This document shows, piece by piece, positions 43,869-52,910 of a stretch of 53,136 nt of DNA; within the stretch, counting starts at the first letter, position 1, and each line of letters opens with the position of its first letter. Source of the stretch: Fibrobacter sp. (GTDB lineage: Bacteria > Fibrobacterota > Chitinivibrionia > Chitinivibrionales > Chitinispirillaceae); assembly GCA_012513915.1 (NCBI GenBank), contig JAAZBG010000048.1:1-53136 (forward strand). The letters run 5' to 3'. Below the pieces are notes generated by a model, which saw only the letters and a program-made list of their open reading frames with translations, was not told the DNA's origin and made no database searches. The position numbers and the translations under genes were made by a program.

Positions 43869-44332
43869 ACCAATAATGTATCTGATTGGATACAGAAAAG
43901 CAAGGAAATTCTTTTTTAAGGTACTTTTAATCATTCCGCTCAGGAACTGTCTACAATGTGTCGACAGTTCAAAATGCAATCCTTAGATAGTAAGATGAGG
44001 AGCTCAGATTGTACTCTTGTGGATGTGGAAGGATTTCTCCGAATTATTCAGCCTATTCCAGACTCGATTAGCTGCAGATATTCAATTTTCCCTTTCACTA
44101 TCGCAATTTGTCCGAACCATGATTTTTATAATTATCATGATGGGCGTGATTTTTCCGGATATGTATAGTATGGTTATTATTCACTTTCACCCCCCTCGCT
44201 CTTCGGGACGACGCATCGAAGTGGTCGAAGGACCAGTGGGGGCAGGGGGAGAGGTCTTGATTGTCAATTAGCTCAGAACCTGTTTCACAATGCTTTACGC
44301 GCACCTAAGGTTACACTTGTGTAAAGTCCATC
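43869..44332. other. Intergenic stretch with direct-repeat copy 2 and GC-rich hairpin
   Basis: About 460 bp between the toxin and trmB. It holds repeat copy 2 and, at 44185-44255, a C-rich/G-rich segment containing CTTCGGGACGACGCATCGAAG, which folds back on itself. Such segments look like dispersed intergenic repeats. The promoter of the toxin-antitoxin pair must lie in its first 150 bp. No real gene seen. Confidence 0.5.
44056..44117. repeat. 62-bp direct repeat, copy 2
   Basis: Second copy, 56/62 identical to 43063-43124. In the plus-strand frame shared by both copies, four of six differences fall on third codon positions and the peptide FQTRLAADIQFSLSLSQ is unchanged, so the repeat could descend from coding DNA. 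Confidence 0.85.
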
Positions 44333-45013
44333 TCAAGCTCCTGGCGCATTACCCGTTTTCGAAAACGTAATACCAAAAATATCCTTACCTCGCGATTCCC
44401 AAATATTTCGATACCATGTACATATTCCACTCGCGTCAAGGTCAACTGATACATTGCTGTATTGGAGTTCGGATTTAATTATGGTTTCCATACATTTAAA
44501 GAGCTCTGATGAATCAGTCGCAAAAATAAATTGTCCCTGATCTGCAAGTGCATTATAAATTGCCGCAAGAAACCTCATTCTTCCCTCATTAGCCCGTTTA
44601 TTAAAATAATCCCTGCTGGGATTGGGGAAGAGGTAGTAGGCTTTTGTTATTGATGAAGGTTTTAAGAGTGGCATTATCGCATTGAAATTACATCGGACAA
44701 ATTTAATGTTATCCAGTCCGGACTTATGAGCTTCATGTATACCGCAGAATATGGGCTTTTGTGAAAAATCAATACCAATAATATTACTGCCGGAATTTTG
44801 CCTGGCCCTGTCGCATGTCAAAACACCCATGCCGCAGCCGAAATCAATCTCAAGAGGGTTATTGTTGCCAAACAGCTCCTGTGAAGTCAAACCGGGGAAC
44901 TTGTGCGGTTCACGTATGATATCTCCACCATACCATGATCGTAAATACTTTTCTGCAACTTCCTGAGTTGGTGGTGCAATATGCAGTCGTGTTGGATGTC
45001 TTCCTCGTGCCAT
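44333..45013 (-). CDS. trmB: tRNA (guanine-N7-)-methyltransferase TrmB
   Basis: A 226-residue methyltransferase that makes m7G46 in tRNA variable loops. The SAM motif is LEIDFGCGMGVLT, followed by IIGIDFSQKP; the family's YxxFPDPWPKxRH motif appears as YYLFPNPSRDYFNKR, with Asn for Asp and a changed PW. These are more diverged than usual, so this could be a TrmB-like protein with altered target. The C-terminal FATDSSELFKCMETII is a standard segment. ATG at 45013. Confidence 0.8.
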   Translation of the reverse strand: MARGRHPTRLHIAPPTQEVAEKYLRSWYGGDIIREPHKFPGLTSQELFGNNNPLEIDFGCGMGVLTCDRARQNSGSNIIGIDFSQKPIFCGIHEAHKSGLDNIKFVRCNFNAIMPLLKPSSITKAYYLFPNPSRDYFNKRANEGRMRFLAAIYNALADQGQFIFATDSSELFKCMETIIKSELQYSNVSVDLDASGICTWYRNIWESRGKDIFGITFSKTGNAPGA

Positions 45014-45120
45014 TATCTAAAAATACATTTTGAACTGATCCGGTTGATAAAGATAATAAGCCCAGCTTTGACGACAGGTTCAGGTTCTGTTACTATATCT
45101 CTAACTTGTAATGTTGCCAT
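45013..45120 (-). pseudogene. Short ORF starting like a ribbon-helix-helix antitoxin, apparently decayed
   Basis: A strong ribosome-binding site AAGGAGG, 7 bases before ATG at 45120, leads a 35-codon frame MATLQVRDI... The first nine residues are the classic start of FitA/VapB-type ribbon-helix-helix antitoxins. After that the sequence (VTEPEPVVKAGLII...) no longer resembles the family, so a frameshift or a deletion seems to have removed the rest. The stop (TAG, 45013-45015) shares one base with the trmB ATG. No toxin partner remains. Alternatively it is a short leader peptide for trmB. Confidence 0.45.
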
Positions 45121-45201
45121 ACTCATGCCTCCTTGCACTAATAATAATAAGTATGTTAAAAAATGCAAGCATAATGCATGAGTGTAGAGCCGTTGGAAAT
45201 A

Positions 45202-45240
45202 GAAAAACGGCCCCATATTTTCCTATAAGGCCGTTTTTTT
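45202..45240. terminator. Bidirectional rho-independent terminator after hppA
   Basis: Stem AAAAACGGCC (45203-45212) and GGCCGTTTTT (45229-45238), with a 16-base loop and T-runs on both strands. It lies about 30 bp after the pyrophosphatase stop and would end its transcript. Confidence 0.88.
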
Positions 45241-45271
45241 ACACTGCTTGTGAAATTATAAAATCACACAA

Positions 45272-47704
45272 TTATTTACCATTGAATGACTCGGTTGGAA
45301 CCTGCATTCTGTAAAATGAGCGCCATACAAAGAAAATACCAACCAGCAGGAATGCACCGGCAAGATAGGGTGCGACAGTCCCGATCATGCCGCTGATTGC
45401 AATCTCCATTGCAAGCAGACCAAAAAGTGTCGTAAACTTAATGATCGGATTGAGTGCTACTGATGATGTATCCTTAAATGGATCACCGACGGTGTCACCA
45501 ACAACAGTTGCAGCATGAAGCTCTGTCCCTTTTTCCTTCAGGTCAACTTCAACAATTTTCTTTGCGTTATCCCAGCATCCACCGGCGTTCGCCATAAATA
45601 CAGCCTGATAAAGTCCGATAACAGCGATTGCAATAAGGTATGCAACAAAAAATGCGGCAGGATCGGTATAACTTCCTTTGGGTGCACTGAAGAATGCGAA
45701 TGCAAGCGTAAAGGAGAAAATTGCTCCGAAGATGTTAACCATACCTTTCTGTGCAAATTGTGTACAGATTTTAACAACTTCTTTTGAATTTTCTACCGAT
45801 GCTTTACCACCCTCTTTGTCAAGGTTTATGTGCTTCTTGATATATGCAACCGTTTTATAGGAGCCGGCAGTAACAGCTTGAATTGATGCTCCGGTAAACC
45901 AGTAAATCACTGCTCCACCGCAGATAAAGCCAAGCATTGTGTACGGATTGAGAATGTTAAGAATTGTTGCGGGATCAACCCCAAGAGTATTCTTAAGTAC
46001 CAGAATAAGTGAGAAGATCATTGTTGTGGCACCAACAACTGCTGTTCCAATAAGTACAGGTTTCGCAGTAGCTTTAAAAGTGTTTCCAGCTCCATCATTT
46101 GCCTCAAGATAGTGCTTTGCTCTGTTGAAATCCGGAGTAAAACCAAACTCCTTCTGAATTTCGTTCGAAACGTTTTTGTCCTCTTCAATGAGTGACAATT
46201 CGTAAACTGACTGTGCGTTATCTGCAACCGGGCCATAGCTATCAACCGCAATGGTAACAGGCCCCATACCAAGGAAGCCGAATGCGACAAGTCCGAAGGC
46301 AAATATCGATGGATACTGCATTATACCATCAAGGCCAAACTGTGATGCGAGATAGGCGATAAACATAAGCCCAAAGAAGATCATACCAATCCAGAATGCA
46401 CTGAAATTTCCTGCGACAAGGCCACTCAGGATGTTAAGTGATGCACCACCTTCACGTGATGCCGTAACAACTTCACGCGTGTGTTTTGCTTTAGGGCTTG
46501 TAAAAATTTTTGTGAATTCAGGGATAAGTGCTGCTCCAAGAGTACCACAGCTGATAATTGTTGAAAGCACCACCCAGAGATTGCCTGGAAGATCACGAAT
46601 CAACCAGTAACTGACAGCATAGGTAACGGCAATTGAAAAACCGGATGTTATCCAGACAAGGCGTGTTAATGGGCTCTCGAAGTCAATCATATCACGATGT
46701 TTATAACGCACATTGCTCACCACGTTATTGATATAATATGAAAATATTGATGTAAGAATCATGATAACGCGCATTACGAAAATCCAGATGATCAAACTGG
46801 CCTGAAAGTCCTGAAAAACACCAAGAAGGATAAAGCTTACGAGTGCTACACCAGTTACACCGTATGTTTCGAAACCATCAGCGGTAGGACCAACACTATC
46901 ACCGGCGTTGTCACCGGTACAGTCTGCAATAACGCCGGGGTTACGTGGATCATCCTCTTTAATCTTAAACACGATTTTCATAAGGTCTGAACCAATGTCT
47001 GCGATTTTGGTAAAGATACCACCACAGATACGCAGCGCACTTGCACCAAGTGATTCTCCAATTGCAAAGCCTATAAAACATGCACCGGCAAGTTCTTTTG
47101 GCATATACAGCAGAATGATAAGCATAAGAATGAGTTCAACACTCACAAGGAGAACACCGATACTCATACCTGCTTGCAAGGGAATGTTAAGGACATCAAG
47201 CGGGCTTTTCTTTAGTGCAGAAAATGCCATACGTGAGTTTGCAAAGGTGTTAATCCTGATTCCAAACCACGCAACACCATAAGATCCTAAAATACCGATA
47301 ACCGACCATACAAGAATAATTGTAACGTGTCCTATACTCATGTGTTGCAGATATCCAAAGTAGAATGCAATACACAGTCCAATAAGTATTTCAAGTACGA
47401 TCAGAAATTTACCCTGCTGGATAAGATATGTTTTACAGGTTTCAAAAATCAGCTCACTGATTTCAATCATCTTTTTATGTGCACGAATTCCTTTCGTGCG
47501 AAAAAACGTGTAGATGCCAAAAATAAGCCCTAATCCGCAAATTGCAAGGCCAATATAGAGAAGGTTGATACTTGGATGTGCATGAAGATTATCCGGAAGT
47601 ACCAGATCAGCTTCACTTGCGAAAGTGTTACCAGCCAAGAGCATCAAAAATGATAGCAGGTACAAAAAAGAGAATCCTTTTTTGCTCTTCTTTCTTTGGT
47701 GCAT
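45272..47704 (-). CDS. hppA: Membrane-bound proton/sodium-translocating pyrophosphatase (divergent)
   Basis: An 810-residue ion-pumping pyrophosphatase with about 16 membrane segments and a signal-like start (SFLYLLSFLMLLAGNTFA). The ATG at 47704 follows AGAGGAG; a start at 47743 would add 13 residues. Substrate-site motifs: DDPRNPGVIADCTGDNAGDS, GPVADNAQSVYEL, and the C-terminal HAATVVGDTVGDPFKDTSS. Some key positions vary from classical enzymes (VGDNVGD is here TGDNAGD; an SVGPTADGFETYG stretch replaces CAGMAADLFE). The GNTFKATAKP motif has Lys544 in the place that marks K+-independent members. So K+-independent transport is expected, but H+ or Na+ cannot be told. Confidence 0.88.
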   Translation of the reverse strand: MHQRKKSKKGFSFLYLLSFLMLLAGNTFASEADLVLPDNLHAHPSINLLYIGLAICGLGLIFGIYTFFRTKGIRAHKKMIEISELIFETCKTYLIQQGKFLIVLEILIGLCIAFYFGYLQHMSIGHVTIILVWSVIGILGSYGVAWFGIRINTFANSRMAFSALKKSPLDVLNIPLQAGMSIGVLLVSVELILMLIILLYMPKELAGACFIGFAIGESLGASALRICGGIFTKIADIGSDLMKIVFKIKEDDPRNPGVIADCTGDNAGDSVGPTADGFETYGVTGVALVSFILLGVFQDFQASLIIWIFVMRVIMILTSIFSYYINNVVSNVRYKHRDMIDFESPLTRLVWITSGFSIAVTYAVSYWLIRDLPGNLWVVLSTIISCGTLGAALIPEFTKIFTSPKAKHTREVVTASREGGASLNILSGLVAGNFSAFWIGMIFFGLMFIAYLASQFGLDGIMQYPSIFAFGLVAFGFLGMGPVTIAVDSYGPVADNAQSVYELSLIEEDKNVSNEIQKEFGFTPDFNRAKHYLEANDGAGNTFKATAKPVLIGTAVVGATTMIFSLILVLKNTLGVDPATILNILNPYTMLGFICGGAVIYWFTGASIQAVTAGSYKTVAYIKKHINLDKEGGKASVENSKEVVKICTQFAQKGMVNIFGAIFSFTLAFAFFSAPKGSYTDPAAFFVAYLIAIAVIGLYQAVFMANAGGCWDNAKKIVEVDLKEKGTELHAATVVGDTVGDPFKDTSSVALNPIIKFTTLFGLLAMEIAISGMIGTVAPYLAGAFLLVGIFFVWRSFYRMQVPTESFNGK

Positions 47705-48220
47705 AAAAACTCCTCTGATTGTTGAAAGTATGGTTGTTTTCACTTCTGTTCGAATCTGGATAAATGTTACATTTTCTGCCAGACCCGGTTTTAAATGCCA
47801 TTAATATAAAAACTCCAAGATAAGAAGTATCTAAAAATGCCTTTTAAAGACGTTAAAAATATGTAAAAATCAGGTACCCTCTTAACATGCCAATTTAAAG
47901 TGAGATTATATAGAAAAACAGATAAATGAAATTATTCTGAATTACGACTGAAGGCCAATGTAACGTTTAGAAATATCACAATGTTGTAATAACCGAGGTG
48001 TAAAAATTTTGCGATGGATAAAGTATAACCATACGTAAAGGATGGAGTCAACATAAATGTTGTTTAATAAGAGGGCTTATAAATAGTTGCATCCAGGAAA
48101 ACAATGCGAATTTTCACAGTGAACCTATGCTGCATACTATTAAAGCGAATAAATACATTGCATTTTGACCAATTTTGTATATTATTAAGATTAATAAAAT
48201 AGAAGGGATCCTGGAATTAT
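47705..48220. other. Divergent promoter region of hppA and the subtilase gene
   Basis: About 515 bp of AT-rich DNA separate these genes. TTGCAT near 48158 and TATATT/TATTAT near 48177 may be promoter parts for the protease but spacing is short (13-15 bases). No gene, hairpin or repeat was recognised. Confidence 0.35.
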
Positions 48221-50401
48221 ATGGCAAAACTGCTCTTTGTGCTTGTGATCTTTGGTCTTATCTCATCTTCAACTGCACGTGATGCGCGTTTGGGCGGTCA
48301 TGTTCAACTGAACGAAAATAAGACAGTACTATCGAAGGAAAATTTCAAAAAAGCAGCCAATCAGTGTAAGGCAGCTTCAGGAGTTAAGAAAATCCGGGTA
48401 CTTGCACTTGTCGATTCAACCTTTAATTCGTCAGAACTTGAGGAGTATGGTTGGATACTCCTCTCAAGAGTAACCGATGATATCGTAACGATTGAAGGGC
48501 CGGCAGAGACTGCGAAATATCTGTCAACCATTAACGGATTACGTTACTCAAAAATGCCGCAACGGGTATTTCCTCAAATGGATTCTGCAAGAAAACAATC
48601 ATACATTGATGATGTACATGGCGTTGGTATCAGTGACCTGCCCAAACAATATAAAGGTAATGGTGTATTAATTGGAATCCTGGAAACGGAATTTGATACA
48701 CGTCATCAGGCATTTCTTGATTCAACAGGTAAAACAAGGTTTGTTGCAATTTGGGACCAGAATGATCCAACCGGACCAAAAAACGAATATAATCTCGGAA
48801 CAATTAAAAACAGCACTGAAATAATGGCTGATTCCATGTTTGCACTCAACTCACATGTTCATGGCACCTGGATTGCAGGTTTGGCTGCCGGATCGCGAGT
48901 TGGTTCAAATCCTTACTATGGTGTTGCGCCGGATGCATCACTTGTAGGAGTTTGTTATACCGGTGAAGATAATGACCTTGTGAATGGAATCAAATGGATT
49001 TTTTCGGTTGCTGATTCATTAAAGATGCCTTGTGTGATAAATATGAGTATCGGTACACAGATTGGTCCTCATGATGGTACCTCGATCATTGACAGGGCTA
49101 TTGATGCGCTTTCCGGAAATGGAAGAATAATTGTCGGAGCAGCGGGAAATGATGGTGACAGAAGAGTGCATACGCAGCTAACTCTGAATCGCAATGAAAC
49201 AAAAGGTACCTGGATCACACCGAAACCATATACTGAAAATGGTGTTGAAAGAGTATATGCAGGTGTTGACATCTGGGGTAAGTCTGGAATTTACTATTCG
49301 GCATCATTCAGAATAATTGATAAAAGTACAATGGTTTACCATGTGGTACAACCGACAATTTCGACGACATTTAACAGAGTCGTTACCGATACCATTTTCC
49401 TGAACGACTCGGTGAGTGGAAAGAAAGACACCGTGTTTTTTTATGCACTTGCAGAGCGAAAAAGTGAGCTGAACTCCAAAGTACATCTACAGGCGTTTAC
49501 TGTCAGTACTAATCCAGACATGATGCTTGGTGTTAGTTTTACACACTCAAGTACATCAGTTGACACACTGCATGTATGGAATGTATATAAAAACTCTCTT
49601 GAAAGTCTTGGTCTGGAAGGGTATTACGATGCAGACACCTTGTTTTCTATAAACGAAGTAGGTGGGACAGCCAAACGCAATATTACTGTGGGGGCATATT
49701 GTTGTAAACTTGATGTTCTGAAGTGGAATGGTGTATTACATGATGGAGATGATAAGTATTTATACAAGATTATTCCATTTTCGAGTCATGGTCCTACAGT
49801 TGACGGGAGAATAAAACCTGACATCTGTGCACCTGGTTCAGATATTGTTGGACCATTAAGCAGAGCCGGTGATACAACAAATATCGTTGTCTGGCCAGAT
49901 ATCAATTCAACCGCAAACCGGTACTCCTTTACAGCGGGAACATCCCTGGCTGCGCCTGTCGTTGCCGGAGTTGTTGCACTGATGCTTCAGGTGAAACCAA
50001 CGCTTACCCCGGAAGATGCAAAAGAGGTACTCAGGTTAAGTGCGTATGAAGATGATGCCACAGGAATACTGTCATCGGAAGATATTGTCTGGGGAGCCGG
50101 GAAACTTAATGCTCTTAAGGCGCTTCAAATGGTTACTGGTGTTGCCCGTAATGTAAACATCCTAAAAACTAACGGGACTGATTTTTCAGTCAGGACACTT
50201 AAAAATACTATTATTGTATCCGGTTCTTTTGCCGGTAAAATCAAACCTGAGCTCTTGTGGTATACCCTGAATGGCAAACTGATTACATCGCAGTATGTTG
50301 ACGTTGACAAAATAATACATATTCCTCAGACAGCTTCCCAGGTGATGCTTCTAAAAGTTAAAGCACAACATAGAGAGAAAACCTTTTTAATTCAGAAATA
50401 A
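48221..50401 (+). CDS. Secreted subtilisin-like protease (S8), catalytic Asp position is Glu
   Basis: A 726-residue secreted subtilase. Signal peptide MAKLLFVLVIFGLISSSTA is followed by a propeptide-like region. The peptidase domain starts near residue 140: GVLIGILETEFDTRH, where the D of the usual I-D-T-G is Glu155; His214 in HVHGTWIAGLAAG; Ser575 in AGTSLAAPVVAG. A beta-rich insertion of about 200 residues (about 320-520) lies between GNDG and the Ser motif. The last 80 residues have strands (TIIVSGSFAGKI, ELLWYTLNGKLI, LLKVKAQHREKTFLIQK) that resemble type A secretion-sorting tails. ATG at 48221; AGAAGGGATCC precedes it. Confidence 0.86.
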   Translation: MAKLLFVLVIFGLISSSTARDARLGGHVQLNENKTVLSKENFKKAANQCKAASGVKKIRVLALVDSTFNSSELEEYGWILLSRVTDDIVTIEGPAETAKYLSTINGLRYSKMPQRVFPQMDSARKQSYIDDVHGVGISDLPKQYKGNGVLIGILETEFDTRHQAFLDSTGKTRFVAIWDQNDPTGPKNEYNLGTIKNSTEIMADSMFALNSHVHGTWIAGLAAGSRVGSNPYYGVAPDASLVGVCYTGEDNDLVNGIKWIFSVADSLKMPCVINMSIGTQIGPHDGTSIIDRAIDALSGNGRIIVGAAGNDGDRRVHTQLTLNRNETKGTWITPKPYTENGVERVYAGVDIWGKSGIYYSASFRIIDKSTMVYHVVQPTISTTFNRVVTDTIFLNDSVSGKKDTVFFYALAERKSELNSKVHLQAFTVSTNPDMMLGVSFTHSSTSVDTLHVWNVYKNSLESLGLEGYYDADTLFSINEVGGTAKRNITVGAYCCKLDVLKWNGVLHDGDDKYLYKIIPFSSHGPTVDGRIKPDICAPGSDIVGPLSRAGDTTNIVVWPDINSTANRYSFTAGTSLAAPVVAGVVALMLQVKPTLTPEDAKEVLRLSAYEDDATGILSSEDIVWGAGKLNALKALQMVTGVARNVNILKTNGTDFSVRTLKNTIIVSGSFAGKIKPELLWYTLNGKLITSQYVDVDKIIHIPQTASQVMLLKVKAQHREKTFLIQK

Positions 50402-50405
50402 TGAC

Positions 50406-52910
50406 ATGATCAATTCTGTTCTTCCGGTACAGACTCTTGAAATGGAGATTGTATCAACGCTTGCAGTTCATAACCGACTTATTATAAAAGCACCAACCGG
50501 TTCCGGAAAGTCAACACAGGTTCCTCAGTTTCTTATTGATAACGTGCAGCTCAGGGGCCGTATTCTCATTTTGCAACCAAGGAGACTTGCCGCCCGTATG
50601 CTTGCATCACGCGTAGCGCAGGAGCGTAATGGTACAACCGGTGATGAAATAGGGTATCAGACGCGATTTGAATCGGCGGTATCAAAACAGACAAAAGCAT
50701 GTTTTATCACTGAGGGCATATTGACACGAATGCTTCTGGGTAATCCTGAACTTGGTGATATATCTGCTATCATCTTTGATGAATTTCATGAACGTAGTTT
50801 GACAAGTGATATGGGGTTGAGTCTTGCTGTGGATCTTCAGCGAACAAAACGACCTGATCTGAAAATTATTGTCATGTCTGCAACGATTGAAATTGAGCCT
50901 CTGAAGGCATTTCTGAATCCTGTCAGGGTTATTCAATCCGAGGGACGGGTTTTCCCGGTTACTATCAGATATCAGTCTATGCCAAATACTGTTCCTGTAT
51001 GGGATCAGGCTGCAAAAGCAGTGTTTTCAATTATCCGGGAGGGTCTTGATGGTGATATCCTGATTTTTATGCCTGGTGTTTACGAGATCCGGAGAACTTT
51101 GGATGCTGTTGACACTACGGTTAGAGGGGAGAGTGTTCAGGTTTTTGCACTCTATGGTGATCTGCCGGCGGATAAACAGAATCTGGTTATGAATGAAACA
51201 GATCGCCGTAAGATAATTATAGCAACTAACATCGCAGAGACATCGCTGACAATTCCGGGTGTGCGTCATGTTGTCGACAGCGGATTTGCACGGGTAAACC
51301 GTTTTGATGCAGCCCGCGGTTTTAATACACTCTTTACAGAATCAATAAGCCGCGACAGCGCAGACCAGCGGGCCGGCCGGGCTGGTCGTGAAGCAAGCGG
51401 GGTATGTATCCGTCTCTGGAGTGAAAGTAAACAGACCGGGCTTGCGTCTCATTCAACACCCGAGATTCTCCGTGTTGATCTTGCTGAAACGGTTTTGTCA
51501 ATAAAGCAGCTTGGCTATACTGACTGTGTGGCATACCCCTGGTTTGAAGCACCACCGGAATCTGCACTTAATCAGGCACTTGAGACGCTGCTGCTTCTTG
51601 GCGCAATTGACAATGAGGGCAAGCTTAGTCCGGCGGGTGTTGAATTAAGTGCCTTTCCGATGCATCCGCGTCTTGCACGGTTGCTGCTTGAGGGGGCAAA
51701 TCGTAATTGTTTACATCTTGCGACATTCAGTGCGGCTCTGCTTTCTGAACGCTCTCCGCTTGCGGGAAAACCGGATTACCCTGAAGAAGCGCATACGCAC
51801 GCGATCGCATCCGATTTTTACGGCCAGTACTGCCTCTTACGTAAAATTGACAAGTGCGGGTTTGATCCATCAGCCTGTGCACGTTACGCTGTCAATGCAT
51901 CCGCTGCACGGAATATTCTCAGAACGCAGGCGTATTTTATTGATATCTGCAAAAAAATGCATATGAATACTCATGACAGCGGTGATGCACCTGCGGAACT
52001 TGCACGATGTATCCTGCTTGCCTACCCGGACCATCTTGCGGTGCGCCGTGATAGAGGAACACTTATTTGTAAACTACGCAACGGACGACGTGGTGTACTT
52101 CACGAAAAAAGTCTTGCCCGGAGCGCATCAATGATTGTCGCAACGGACATCCGGGAAACAAAAGATGCGCGTCAGGAGATTAAAACAACATTGTCGCTTG
52201 CAACTGAAATCACTGATGAATGGCTGCTTGAACATTTTGAATCATCCTGGAAAACAGAAGTACAGACAGAGTGGAATCAGATTAGTAAAGCTGTCGAGGT
52301 GTATGAACGAACCGTCTGTCTTGGTGTACCTATTTACGAAAAGGTAAAGTGTGAACCTTCCGCAGAGGCATCATCCATGCTTGCTGATATTATTTTGTCA
52401 AAGAATATAAAACCGGCACAATGGGATGATACGGTGGACGACTGGATCAACCGTGTCCGTTATGCCGCTGAAAAGTACCCGGATCAACATTTCCCCTGTT
52501 TTAATGATGATGACTACCGGTTAGTGATCCATGATTTGTGTCAGGGTGAGTATAAACTCGATAAGGTACATGCAAAACCGGTGCTTCCGATACTGCAGGG
52601 AATGCTCAGTGCTCAGCAGTATGGATTTCTTGAAAATGTGGCCCCAGTGTCAATTCCTCTGCCATCCGGACGAAAATTGCGTTTAATCTATGAAGCTGGT
52701 AGTGGTGTAAGAGGACGGGCACGCATTCAGGAGCTATATGGACTTTCAGCCTCACCTAAAATCGCTGGTGAACCGGTCCGTATCGAAGTGCTTGCCCCAA
52801 ATAACCGCCCGGTACAGATCACCAGTGACCTTGCAAATTTCTGGTCAGTGCATTATCCGGAACTGAAAAAAACACTGTCGCGCCGTTACCCGAAACATGT
52901 CTGGCGATAG
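50406..52910 (+). CDS. hrpB: ATP-dependent helicase HrpB (DEAH/RHA type)
   Basis: An 834-residue DEAH-box helicase. Motif I APTGSGKST near residue 30, PRRLAARML (Ia), motif II DEFHERSL, motif III SATIE, motif V NIAETSLTIPGV and motif VI DQRAGRAGR. The HrpB C-terminal region is present, including LARCILLAYPDHLAVRRDRG and the tail end RYPKHVWR, which is the classic HrpB ending. Its RNA substrate in cells is unknown. Starts 4 bp after the protease stop, so both may share a transcript, though no functional link is apparent. Confidence 0.96.
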   Translation: MINSVLPVQTLEMEIVSTLAVHNRLIIKAPTGSGKSTQVPQFLIDNVQLRGRILILQPRRLAARMLASRVAQERNGTTGDEIGYQTRFESAVSKQTKACFITEGILTRMLLGNPELGDISAIIFDEFHERSLTSDMGLSLAVDLQRTKRPDLKIIVMSATIEIEPLKAFLNPVRVIQSEGRVFPVTIRYQSMPNTVPVWDQAAKAVFSIIREGLDGDILIFMPGVYEIRRTLDAVDTTVRGESVQVFALYGDLPADKQNLVMNETDRRKIIIATNIAETSLTIPGVRHVVDSGFARVNRFDAARGFNTLFTESISRDSADQRAGRAGREASGVCIRLWSESKQTGLASHSTPEILRVDLAETVLSIKQLGYTDCVAYPWFEAPPESALNQALETLLLLGAIDNEGKLSPAGVELSAFPMHPRLARLLLEGANRNCLHLATFSAALLSERSPLAGKPDYPEEAHTHAIASDFYGQYCLLRKIDKCGFDPSACARYAVNASAARNILRTQAYFIDICKKMHMNTHDSGDAPAELARCILLAYPDHLAVRRDRGTLICKLRNGRRGVLHEKSLARSASMIVATDIRETKDARQEIKTTLSLATEITDEWLLEHFESSWKTEVQTEWNQISKAVEVYERTVCLGVPIYEKVKCEPSAEASSMLADIILSKNIKPAQWDDTVDDWINRVRYAAEKYPDQHFPCFNDDDYRLVIHDLCQGEYKLDKVHAKPVLPILQGMLSAQQYGFLENVAPVSIPLPSGRKLRLIYEAGSGVRGRARIQELYGLSASPKIAGEPVRIEVLAPNNRPVQITSDLANFWSVHYPELKKTLSRRYPKHVWR

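Noticed and set aside
42919..44271. Two plus-strand frames of 84 codons sharing the peptide FQTRLAADIQFSLSLSQ
   Set aside because: They share only the 62-bp repeat; flanks differ, no ribosome-binding site, so treated as a DNA repeat rather than two genes.
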